A stretch of DNA of 60,000 bases. Source: Cryptomeria japonica (Eukaryota > Streptophyta > Pinopsida > Cupressales > Cupressaceae). The position numbers and the translations under genes are program-made. The stretch's first letter is position 1. Each line of letters begins with the position of its first letter. This document shows positions 44,927 to 54,773 of this stretch, one piece after another. The stretch covers positions 264,666,574 through 264,726,573 of the forward strand of contig NC_081407.1 in NCBI RefSeq assembly GCF_030272615.1. The letters run 5' to 3'. The notes under the pieces were generated by a model. The model saw only the letters and a list, made by a program, of their open reading frames with translations, did not search any database and was not told the origin of the DNA.

Positions 44927-46345
44927 TGTTCACTATCTTGATATTATTATTTTGTCATTGATGTCAAGAAATTGATTTTCTAATTCAGTATGATGTTGCC
45001 ATATCTTGAGAAGTATGATTTAAAGATTATAAAGATGTTGGTAAAAGACACAGGAAAGAATATGATGAATAAGGGGATGAATAAGGTATTCAATGGGCAA
45101 CTAGTACCGAGTCAGATAATGATGAGATCATGATGTTTTAGATTGTTTTAACATCATACCTATGTTGTAAAATGTAAAGGTTAATACTATACTATGTTAT
45201 CAAGCAAAGAACCTAGTCGGTAAACCCTAAGGTTATCGCTATCGGTTAATGAAGGCGGAATGTCTACCGAGTAAAGTTTAGTATTCACCGAGTTGTTACC
45301 AAGTTGTAACCGAGCTATAACAAAATGCATTAAATGTTTACATGCGTTATTTAATGAAGGAAGTTAATGAGCTGGAACTGATTAAATGATTGGTGAGTCA
45401 TGGATGAAGTTTGTTAACGAATATAAGGCAATGGAAAGTCGGCATGAAGATCTATAGCTCAGATTGAACCGCAATACCTTGGCACAAGTTCCAAGAGATA
45501 TATGCAAGTTCCTAGGTGGGGTAAAACATTTTTAGATCGAAAGATGCATTGAACCTGGACAAGATCAAAGATCTGATGGCTATGATTGATCATGGGAAAT
45601 GTGATCAAGGAGATTAAGCGGTTACCTAATTGTTTATAAATAGGAAACTATTGATAAACAATGTATGCGGGCAAGTGTATGCACAGGGATGCTACATAGT
45701 GATTACCGAGCACAGAAGCTTGAAGACCTATTTGAATAACAGAGTATAGAAGCCCAGTAGATAGACAAGATTAGTTCTATGTCTAGATTGTATTGAACAA
45801 ATAGGAATCTGCTTTAGCATTTTTAGATGTGAAGTTGCAGATAGATTTTATTATTGTTATTTTGTGAAAGTGACAAAAAATCTCTTAACCAAGTGGACTT
45901 AACAGTCTTATTTGTAAAACCCTCTAGCAAGGTGACATTCTGATTGAGTGTTTGAAATCCTTTAACAAGGTCACTTCTAACAAGGTGAGGATCCTAACAG
46001 ATCTGAGGGAAATCCCTTAACCGGGTCACATCTAGCAATGTGTTTGTAATCTTTAACAGGATTTGCTTTTAACTGAGCATACTCTAGAAGAGTATATTTC
46101 TTCGTGGGTCTCAAATCCCACAGTGGTTTTTCCCTATTTGGGTTTCCATGTTAAATCTGGTGTTATGAGGTTTATGTTGTTTATATGCTTTTGAGTTTGC
46201 ATGTTTAACAGTTTTGGTTATATTACTGAAGTATATATTACTGAGGTTGAATCTGATGTTTTTATGGATGATTAAGTTTGTATGATTCACCCCCCCCCTC
46301 TCATCTTGTTGGCTATTGGATATGTACTTATATTAAGTATCAGAA
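44927..46345 (+). repeat. Copia-type LTR with PBS-like end, inserted in ORF-X
   Basis: Starts TGTTCACTATCTTGATATTA, with TTTTGTCATTGATGTCAAG just inside, as in other copia LTRs here. It ends CACCCCCCCCTCTCATCTTG, TTGGCTATTGGATATGTA, then TTAAGTATCAGAAC (46333-46346), a mutated Met primer site. The words ACCGAG and TAACCGAG recur near 45230-45320. ORF-X resumes straight after the primer-site-like bases. AAGGA at 44922-44926 and 46353-46357 is a possible target duplication, but the implied end is not a clean CA, so solo-LTR status is unproven. Confidence 0.6.
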
Positions 46346-46346
46346 C

Positions 46347-48956
46347 TATCAGAAGGAACCAAATTGTCTTTTATTGGGAAGATTGGATGTACTTCTTCAT
46401 ACAAATTATTTTTGTGAGAAAAGATATATTGACTAGGCAGAATTAATTGTAGACAGGTTGCATGAAGGTATGAGTTGCTTCAGTAACAAAAACTTCTATA
46501 TGTCATCATATCTTTTGTATTGATTGGAATTTGTTAGACCGTGGCCTGGTTTGTACCATGAAGCGTGGGTGGATAATATGAGAATATTTGAATATCACCC
46601 ACATTTACAGCAACAAAGGTCCTGTGAAAATTATCATAAACTGCATGACATATTTCTAGGCAGGATGGTGTATGAACTGAAGGGAAACATTCATAAAATA
46701 TTGTCAGATAAAGCTATGCAATTGATTGGTACTTATGATAGCTTCTTCATACAGTTTCCCAAGTTTACTTACCTAAGGGTAGGGGGTTTTGAAGGAGAAC
46801 CGTACAAGCTACCTAGATATGCATTTGACAGGCAGATTTTAATGGAGATAAGCAAGCAACTGGCCTATATTGATACAAAGTACAGAGCTAGACTTCAATC
46901 AAGTATCTCATTTCCAATTGAATTAGCTTAATTTATTTGTAGTAGTCTCTCAGATAACTTGAATTTGGAACTGGAATTTAAGAAATTGAATTTTCAATTA
47001 TATGGTCTGCATGCAAATTTTGATGCCAAAGGGTTCGCCACCACCCATCTGGCATTGAGAAAATATTTTATCCATGTGCCCAATATAGAGGATTTTTGGG
47101 TTGATTGTTGCGATGAGTTTGAGGTTAGGAAGAGGACACACAAAAGATTCACACTACAGTAGGTCATGGCCTTTGAGTTGAAAATGAACATTGCTAATGT
47201 CAAGGTTGATGAGAGTGAATTGATGGATCCTCGATTTGTGGATTATAGGCAGAAGGGAGTTATTCTAGAAGTGGACTGGGAAAAAGATAAGGAGGAACAG
47301 ATCCAAACAAGGACATTCCTAGTTATCAGAAGAACTAAAAGATGGCTAAGAGAGCGAAGAATGGGAAAGGGCTCTATGAAAGGTTCAAACTCATCCTCTA
47401 AAGTCCCATTGGCTAACTCCCATGTTACATCTTGTGTTGCAGGATCATCCAAAACATGGACTAAAGTTAGTCAGAGTGCTAGGCTGGTATAAATCAAAAG
47501 GGAACCAGCTCCTACCAGGATTACCAGGGCCAGAACCAGAAGCAGAGCTAATAAATCTCATGTGTATTCAGTGGTACTTGATTTAGAAGCCTCTCCTGAT
47601 ATAGAAGATCCTTCAACTCATCCAAACTTGGAGGTGCTAAATGTTGATGATACAAATGACACTCAGCAAGTGGATATTTTGGAAAACACTACTACTACAT
47701 TGGTAGTAATGAATGAAAAAGAAATTGCAGCTAGCTCTGATGAAACTTTTGTGTGCATTGGGCCTCTATGGTTAGAAAATACACTAAATAGCAAGAAAAG
47801 GAACATAGTTCCATTTTCAGTCCCTTTGGAAGATATGGTGAGCAAGTGCTTGGGGAAGACTCCCAAAGTGAAGAAACTAAAAACCATTTCAGGAATTGAT
47901 TTTGATGGCGACATTGGGAGCTAGACTGCAGAGATAGAACGCCTATTGGAAAATGAGAAAATAGAGAACCCTACAGTCCAGGATTTTACTGTTGAAAAGG
48001 TGAATATTGGTACTGCTTCTCGGTCCACTGATGTTCTTTATCATGAAGCTTCCACAAAAAATATCATAACCAGGACCTGGAAGGATGAAAAAGATAAAAA
48101 GGAACTAAAATAAATCTTAAGACAAATTGCGGAATATATTGATGCAATCCATGGACCAAATCCCCAACCATTGTCTGCACAACTAGCACCCTTTGATCCT
48201 AAATCCCCTAGCAATCAAAAGTTGCTCGTAGAAGTACAAAGGAATAAAATGGTGCATGGGGTGTTCCTTGAATGGTTAGATACGATCAAGAAAGAGGGAA
48301 AAGAATAGATTGGCCATTTGAGCAAGGTGTATGATGACAATGCTAAATTTATCTGAGAGTTGGGAAAGGAAAACATAGCCTGGAAGAACAAAGAAGACAA
48401 ATGGGCCTGAGCAATATCTCACATGGAAGAAGTTCAAAAGCATGGCATAATAAAATTCCTTGCAGAAAAGCCTTTATAGGGATTTGATGACAATATTTTG
48501 TACATTTGCAAAAAGAACATCGAATGGAGAAATTGAGTAATAAAATAGGGCTATGAGGAATTTGTTTAACTTGGGCGAGAATTGTCTGAATTGGTACAAA
48601 ACATGCTTAATGATCTGAAATGCACTAGAGTGAAATATATGAAGGAGGATGGACAAACCATTGACATTGCTGATGCCATAAGAAAAACTTTTGAAGTGCA
48701 AATTGATATGGTCAGGAGTGCAACGGTGGTCACCAAGAAAGATTTTTCCACCATTGCTAAAATTCAATCCTTACTGTTTTTATGCATAGATCATTTGAAC
48801 AACCATGTTGATAAAATAAAACAGGTGCCCTATGATAAGGAGGTTTGGCAACAACGGATTTTACACATACGCATTCTGAATGAATCTGTCATCCAACAAT
48901 TCACAGAGGCATTCATAGAGTGGAAGAAGGATCAAATTGGTCATCCGTCGTCATGA
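46347..48956 (+). pseudogene. ORF-X part 3: main body, about 870 codons in one frame
   Basis: One frame from 46347 to TGA 48954, broken by about fourteen stops but no frameshift. Blocks: YIDxAELIVDRLHEGMSCFS, NKNFYMSSYLLY, FVRPWPGLYHEAWVDNMRIF, FPKFTYLRVGGFEGEPYKLP, RYAFDRQILMEISKQLAYID and VPNIEDFWVDCCDEFEVRKR. Then a basic stretch (RRTKRWLRERRMGKGSMKGS, RITRARTRSRANKS), an acidic part (DLEASPDIEDPSTHPNLEVL) and a helical C-terminal third (DGQTIDIADAIRKTFEVQID). The globular, basic, acidic, coiled order copies that of the pol-less element's second ORF. No enzyme or known transposase motif recognised. Probably encoded by a transposable element. Confidence 0.65.
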
Positions 48957-49779
48957 ATTGGATAAATGTTCCCGTGTTTTCTTTACTTTTGGTTATTTTT
49001 AGTCAAAAAATGGTTTTATAAGTTAGTTTTAAAAACAAACAATTTAACTTACCCTCAGGCAAAGCGGTGTAACTTTGTGGTTAGGGTAGATAGTTTAGCT
49101 ATATATTTCTGGAAAAAGACTTTAAAAAGGTCTGAGAAATTTTGTAAAGATTGTCAGACTTTGTTTTAGATACTTGTGGATTTTCATTGAAGGCATTTTA
49201 TCAGTGAATAAAATTATACATTTTCAGCAACTTTCAAATCTATGTATTTGAATGCAGAAAAGAGAATCTCTTTTAGGATAAATTTGTTTGTGTTGAATCT
49301 TGTTACACCTAATTTCAAACTCGTCAGATTTTATTTTTTTTGTGTTAGTGAGGGTCAGAACGAGAGCTCCCAAATCAATCGTGCATCACCTTGATCAAGT
49401 TAGTGTTGACCCTTTCGGCCTTGTTGTCAAAATTGTCTAAATAACAAATTAGACGCCTTGGTCAACTTTTTAAAAATTGTTTTCATGGCGAAACCATTAT
49501 AGTTTTTAGTGTCAGTTGCAATTGTCGTCAACAGTCAAAATTACCATCGACAAGTTTGTGTTAGCAATAAAGTAGCCAAAACACAAGTTAGTTATTATAA
49601 CTGACTTAGGAACATTAAAAATATGCAATAAAATGGATTTGAAGGTCTCAAATGAAAGAAGGTCGGTGTTGTGTCTAAGAAACATAAGTCATCAAAAGGG
49701 GAACATTTTATCTTTATCTAGTTGTTTCAGTTTCCAAAAGAAGCCGAGGAAGTAGTTAGTTATTATAACTACCTTTTGA
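48957..49779 (+). other. Sequence downstream of ORF-X, no gene recognised
   Basis: Resembles a 3' UTR: T-rich, with AATAAA at 49207-49212 and TATGTATTTGAATGCAG after it. No supported frame. TTAGTTATTATAACTGAC (49588) and TTAGTTATTATAACTACC (49757) repeat. Confidence 0.4.
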
Positions 49780-50465
49780 TAACTAACAATCAACGTGATA
49801 TGCAACTGCTTGACATAGTGTTTCAAAGAGATGCCATCTTAGGGTGTGAGGCAAAATGATCGCAGGGAATAAGAGTTTGTATCTTGGAAGATTTGACACA
49901 GAGTAAGAGGCAGCTGAAGCTTATGACATTGCTGCTACCGTATCATCTAATGTTGATCATGAACGAGTTTTTCCAGGTTACCCAGTGACAGCGCACTAGA
50001 ATTGTTTGATAGCTGCCTCAAAAGAGATGTCATCTCATGCATTAAATGAAATATATGTGTTGAAAAAGGTTCTAGAAAATTTCAAGTAAACCGTGCAAAT
50101 ATTCTCACTGTCTATACAGAATGGGTGTTCTCGAACAGGTGTAAAGCTAAAAACTATGATCTTGACCACCATCCTTCTTGCCTGCGTAAAACGTAAACTT
50201 CGAGAACAGAGTATGGACATACATTAAGGCATGTAAATATTTGACCAGGTATCTCACAAAGATATCATCTCACCGAAGGTAATAATTGTAGGGATCGTTA
50301 AAAATGGAGATGTTGAGAAAGCTTTCGAAGTTTCCAAACACACGCAATTCACAGTTGCAACTGCTTTCATAGACATGTATTCAAAATGTGGAATCATATA
50401 TATGCAGTAAAAGTGATTGGTCGAGTTCCTCAAAGGGATGTACTGGACTGGAATTCATTAGCCAA
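49780..50465 (+). pseudogene. PPR protein pseudogene, left part
   Basis: Pieces of pentatricopeptide repeats in several frames: VFQRDAILGCEAK; ALELFDSCLKRDVIS; TGVKLKTMILTTILLAC then REQSMDIH; IFDQVSHKDIISPKV then IVGIVKNGDVEKAFE; VATAFIDMYSKCGIIYM; and VIGRVPQRDVLDWNSLA. These follow the plant PLS-type pattern (LFDxMPxRDVVSWN, GVKPNxxTFxxILxAC, LxDMYxKCG). PPR proteins bind organelle RNA. Many stops and shifts; no start. An AP2 fragment lies inside it at 49859-49936. Confidence 0.82.
49859..49936 (+). pseudogene. AP2 DNA-binding domain fragment (AINTEGUMENTA-like second repeat)
   Basis: Reads IAGNKSLYLGRFDTE, stop (TAA), EAAEAYDIAA. This is the core of an AP2 domain of the ANT/AIL type, whose second repeat commonly reads RVAGNKDLYLGTF...EEEAAEAYDIAAIKFRG. 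The YLGxF, EAAEAYDIAA spacing is exact. Only about 26 residues remain and the flanks are PPR-like, so it is a captured or retro-copied fragment, not a working transcription factor. Confidence 0.75.
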
Positions 50466-50467
50466 AG

Positions 50468-52174
50468 ATGCCTGAAGAGTACCAAGGATTAGCTCTTGAG
50501 AAGCTTAATGTTGAGTCATGCAAGCGACTAAAAGATCTTCCAAAAAATGTAGGACAAAACCCTTTGATGCAGAAGACTGTGTCCTTGAGTTGGTGCTCCA
50601 CAATAGCAGAAATACCAGAAGGATTCATCAGGCACATCAAAACTCATGTGGAAGAGCTTATTTTAATGGATTGCATCGGCCTGATCTCGCTACCAGATAA
50701 TATTTTCATGGAACTGTCTGTTCTAAAAAGCCTTAACTTGAGCGGTTGTAGAAGCCTTCTAGGCCTGCCAAAGCAAATGCACAAACTCCAGCATCTAGAA
50801 AAGTTAAATCTGAGTTCATGTGACAAATTGGATGAGGCATCTATTCGACTGAGCTGGCTCCCAGCGTTAAAAGAATTGATCATTTTGAACTATAAAGTAC
50901 TGAAAGGAAACTGGTTAAGAAGTCTTAGTAATATACAGAGCCTGACATTCGTGGACATTTATGACAGCCCAAATCTGCAGAATACATGGAATCAAATGAA
51001 GAGTGAGAACAAAGTTTTTCACTTCACAGCTTCAACAGGAGGGCCTCGTATCGTGCCTTTTTCTTTACCTCCTTCTACGTCTCACAAGTCGCGGATTGAC
51101 AAGGAGATAGAGCGGGGAACCTTGGATTTCTTCAACAACAAATGGTATTTTATGGATGTCAGTGGAGGAGCTTTCTATCCATCTGATCTTGAGGTAGGGA
51201 TTACTGTAGTTATTATATTTGACAAGAATTATCAGGAGGAAGACCGGCAAGCGCTGATCAGAATACTAGCTGATCTCCAAGCAACATCCAATAGCATGCA
51301 GGTAATTTATATTGGCAAATTTTGTAGTTCACTGGCAACGGAACTGGTCGGAAAGTATCATTTTTGCAGTGGTGATAACTATGAAGCTAAAGTGTTCTTT
51401 GAAAAGATTTTGGGCATGGATCAGTCTTTCGATCATGTTATGATCTCTAGTGAAGTTAAGGGCAATGGAGAATTGAAATCCTTTTCAGACTGGACAAGCA
51501 TAACAAAAGACAGTTTAAAGGCCATGACCAGGGATGTCCCAGAAACACAGTACCTCCATTTGAAGGAACTTTCTGAGGGTAATATCAAGGATAATGAGAA
51601 GTCCAATACAAAATTGCTTCAAGCTTTGTTGCTCACAAAGGAAATTAACTTCCTGATCACTAGCACGGCTCAGGTGGAAATCAAAGACCTTGAGGGGAAA
51701 TTCGTTTTTCTCTTACTGTCATGGCCTCACAACATTGAAGCAGAATCCAAGGCTTTCAATGAGGTTTATGACAAGCTCAAGAAAATGTTGGAGGACAAAG
51801 AAATTGAAAACTGTATCGACCTTAAGGGAGAACCGATGACTTTCAGTGAAGTGTATGACAAGCACAAGAAAAAGGAGGACAAACCTATCAAAAGTCGTAT
51901 CGACTTTGAGGTGGTATGGATTCCAATAATAATACATGGTAGAGGCACACGAGCTAGTCATTTAGATGGGATTAAGAAACTCAAGTGGCCATCGATTGCA
52001 GATCCTTGGTCCATCAATCCCTTAGCAATGCTTTATTTCCGAAGGCAGCGTTGCTTCTATAAATTGCCATTGCTCATTGGTGTGCCTCCGAAGGGAAAGC
52101 TCCATTCGGAAAATCTTATTCCAAACACAGACGACAAAGAGAGAGAAATATGTAGAAGCATGGAGACAACATGA
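50468..52174 (+). CDS. LRR protein fragment with SEO-like C-terminal half, 568 aa, open
   Basis: Uninterrupted from ATG 50468 (in-frame TAG at 50459) to TGA 52172, without introns. Residues 1-170 are leucine-rich repeats of the plant NLR type: LEKLNVESCKRLKDLPKNV, VEELILMDCIGLISLPDNI, LKSLNLSGCRSLLGLPKQM and LEKLNLSSCDKLDEASI. Residues about 200-300 hold VGITVVIIFDKNYQEEDRQA and MQVIYIGKF. The last third has FVFLLLSWP, IDFEVVWIPIIIHG, KWPSIADPWSINPLAMLYF and KLPLLIGVPPKGKL, resembling the thioredoxin-like part of sieve-element-occlusion (SEO) proteins (EVVWIPIVD ... WYSV ... KKKPILVVLDPQGKV). In SEO proteins the IYIGK-type block comes after, not before, so order is altered or copies are partial. 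No TIR or NB-ARC is present. PPR remnants lie on both sides. Probably a captured or retro-copied 3' part of an NLR gene. Confidence 0.72.
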   Translation: MPEEYQGLALEKLNVESCKRLKDLPKNVGQNPLMQKTVSLSWCSTIAEIPEGFIRHIKTHVEELILMDCIGLISLPDNIFMELSVLKSLNLSGCRSLLGLPKQMHKLQHLEKLNLSSCDKLDEASIRLSWLPALKELIILNYKVLKGNWLRSLSNIQSLTFVDIYDSPNLQNTWNQMKSENKVFHFTASTGGPRIVPFSLPPSTSHKSRIDKEIERGTLDFFNNKWYFMDVSGGAFYPSDLEVGITVVIIFDKNYQEEDRQALIRILADLQATSNSMQVIYIGKFCSSLATELVGKYHFCSGDNYEAKVFFEKILGMDQSFDHVMISSEVKGNGELKSFSDWTSITKDSLKAMTRDVPETQYLHLKELSEGNIKDNEKSNTKLLQALLLTKEINFLITSTAQVEIKDLEGKFVFLLLSWPHNIEAESKAFNEVYDKLKKMLEDKEIENCIDLKGEPMTFSEVYDKHKKKEDKPIKSRIDFEVVWIPIIIHGRGTRASHLDGIKKLKWPSIADPWSINPLAMLYFRRQRCFYKLPLLIGVPPKGKLHSENLIPNTDDKEREICRSMETT

Positions 52175-52176
52175 AA

Positions 52177-52345
52177 AATATTTGATAGCCACTTCATAAG
52201 AGAGGTCGTCCCATGAAACATAGTGATTCTTGAAATTTGCAATGAGCGGATTTGTTGAGGCCTTCATATAGGATGTAGTGGTTGTAGGATATGCACAAAT
52301 TCAATTTGTTGAAACAACTTTACAAATTATCTAACAAACACAATG
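52177..52345 (+). pseudogene. PPR protein pseudogene, right part
   Basis: After the LRR ORF stop, frames read IFDSHFIREVVP, stop, NIVI (pattern LFDxMPxRDVVSWNxMI) and, in another frame, FAMSGFVEAFI, stop, DVVVVGYAQIQFVETTLQII. Same type as the pieces to the left, so the LRR ORF lies within or beside a broken PPR gene. Confidence 0.65.
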
Positions 52346-53711
52346 GCCAGGGCATCATAAACAATGTGCTTGAGTTTTGAAGAATGTGTTCTTATGATGG
52401 CTGGATGGTGAGATGGTTGCAAGCGCCAAGATGGAGCAGACGAAGATGGAAAGTACCTCAATATTACTCGCAACTGTGTTTTTCATCAAAGTTATAAAGT
52501 TTCAAATTGTCTTTTGAATAAGTGACTTATTTCACTCATTGTAATTAAAGTTAGCCTTTTGAACTCAACTTTGTAAAAGTTAGGTAAATCCTAACTTATC
52601 TTCACTTAGGTAGTTATTTTAAGTGGTAACTAGGGTAGTTATCTTAAGTTGTTACCTAAGGTAGTTTCAAAATGGTTATAAGTAGTTGAGGAAGTTATAA
52701 AGTAGATATAAAGGTGGTTAGGGTAGTTACCTCAGGTGGTTACCACTTCACCTATATATACCTCATTATTATTCAAGGTAAGGAGGATCCCACTTTTTCA
52801 CAAGCTTTGTATAAGAGACTTGGATAGTATTATTCAAGCAATTAAGCAATAGAGATCAATTTGGATGTGTGTTCAACTTATTCTCATGGGTTATTATCAA
52901 TATGTTTGATTGATGATTACGTAATGCTTTCCCTTTAACATTGAATGTGAAGAAGTTTATTTCAAGTTGTGGTATCTCAAACTTGATTATATGGAATTTA
53001 TTTTAATCTAGATTCATACCTTATATGGCATGCAATCTTTCTTTATTGTTCGTTCTTTAAATTTTTGAAAAATCCAAATACCCCCATTATACAAGGGAGC
53101 TGCCCCTCTCAAACGCAGAGAAGAATTACCATTTCTTTGTGATTCTTCAACTATTGTGAACGTTTTGTTGCTAATTACAGGGCAAAACAGAGTTTTTCAA
53201 GAAAGTTTCTTAAAGCAACAAATCCGTTTACCAACAAATCTGTTGCTTCTTTGATTATCCACTTTTCATATGTCTGTGAATGAATGTGATTATTAATTAT
53301 TCTGTTAACTTTGTGTGGATTTGATTCTCCTTTTCCTATGAGACACAAGAGAGACTCAATCAGAGTCCATAATTTTATCACTTCTTTAATTAGAAATTCT
53401 AAGAAGTAAAGTTATTTTTTATTGTAAATCTGTGGGTTTACATATAGAGTGTTTATCTTCCTAGCATTCATGTGGTGTTGACTTATGAATGTGAAAAGCC
53501 TTTTCTTGCTTTCTGGTTAAAAGTGAAGTTAATATTTGTGTGTGTTTAAAAATTCATTGAACATCATACGAGAAGTTGCACCCTTATGTAGAGGATAAAC
53601 AGTTCATTGGATTACCCAGCTATTGGTTCTATTTGTCTTTCACAAAACTAAGGGTATACATGTGTCATTTATTATAAAATTATGAAAGGCTAAATCTATT
53701 AACCAACAAGT
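52346..53711. other. Non-coding; LTR-like stretch with GGTAGTTA words and TATA box
   Basis: Between 52600 and 52750 the words GGTAGTTATTTTAAGTGGTAAC, GGTAGTTATCTTAAGTTGTTAC and GGTAGTTACCTCAGGTGGTTAC recur, followed by CCTATATATACCTC (52751-52764), a good TATA box. It looks like the promoter part of an LTR, but no PBS or LTR ends were identified. 52800-53711 holds no supported frame. Confidence 0.45.
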
Positions 53712-54735
53712 ATGATCGAAGAATATCATCTGGATGAGGAATTGCAGATGACTCTTGAAGATCTAGAAAGTGTTGAGTCTAAGAATGAGGAATTGAAAGA
53801 GAATGTGAAGGTAGCAATTGAATGTGTGCAGAAGTTGAGAGAACAAATCTGCAAGTTCAAATTGAGACATAAGGAAATTAACAATCAGTTGAAGCAGGCG
53901 AATGAAACTGCTAAAGATTTGATGTAGAAAATTGAGGAGAAGAACAAGATAGAGGAAACCTTGAAAGAATCAATCAAGCTGAAGAATAAAGAATGTGAGA
54001 AGCTAGAACAAGAAGTGAAGAAGTTGAAGGCAGAAAGTAAGGTTCTTGATAGTAGCAAACTTTTGGAAGATTTGATTAACATGCAAAAAGCTCATTTAGA
54101 CCAAACTAGACTTGGATTTTAAACCGGTGAATGTTCAAATCAGAATGATAAAGATAAAAGAAAAGAAGTTAAGGTTGAAGCAGAGAAGAAATCAGAAGAT
54201 GCAATCAATCCCCAGAATCAAAGCTCTACTGCAAGAAGACTACCTATTTGACAACCAAATGCACAAAGGTACCCATCATTTAATGGTTATTGGTGGGTTA
54301 TTATTTTCAATACAATAAATTTGGTCATAAGGCTGCAAACTATAGAAGCAATCAATGTTACAATTGCAAGAGGTTTGATCACAAAGAAAATTACTTTAGA
54401 AATCATGTTATAAATCATAATCATAATCTAGTTGGAGAAAATAAAGTGAATAGTAACTTTCATGGATATTGTCACACATGCAATGATTGTGATCATAAAG
54501 CTAATCAATGAAGATCTAGATCACATTCAGTAAATTCAGTATAAAAGAACATCAGTTGTTACAAGTGCAAGCAATTTGGACATTATGCTAATTAGTGTAG
54601 AAATGAAAATGTGGAGAAGTCTACTAAGAATAATATGGTGAAGAATAATGAATTAAAGAAAAAGGAAGTTATGGTTTGGAGAAAGAAGGAGGTGAACAAT
54701 CTTTTGGTTCCCTATTCCAAGTTGGTTCATGTCGT
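53712..54735 (+). pseudogene. Gag-like protein with coiled coil and four knuckle-like motifs
   Basis: Starts (probably truncated) MIEEYHLDEELQMTLEDLES, then about 130 residues of charged coiled coil (VAIECVQKLREQICKFKLRH, LKNKECEKLEQEVKKLKAES). After frame changes come four decayed knuckles: YFQYNKFGHKAANY, CYNCKRFDHKENYF, YCHTCNDCDHKANQ and CYKCKQFGHYAN with a stop in it. Same plan as the gag at 42560-43576, on the opposite strand. No 5' LTR or primer site was found to the left, so the element is 5' truncated. Confidence 0.72.
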
Positions 54736-54773
54736 TAGTCTGACATGACTGTGTTAGAGATGCTATCTAGTAA

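Noticed and set aside
44922-46357. AAGGA as a firm target duplication of the LTR in ORF-X
   Set aside because: The implied LTR end is CAG rather than CA, and a primer-site-like motif lies before it, so boundaries are not secure.
49859-49936. Functional AP2 transcription factor gene
   Set aside because: Only a single exon-sized piece with a TAA inside; no second AP2 repeat or start.
50468-52174. Complete NLR disease-resistance gene
   Set aside because: No TIR, coiled-coil or NB-ARC domain (no P-loop, GLPL or MHD) upstream; the left flank is PPR-like. Only LRR and the C-terminal region are present.
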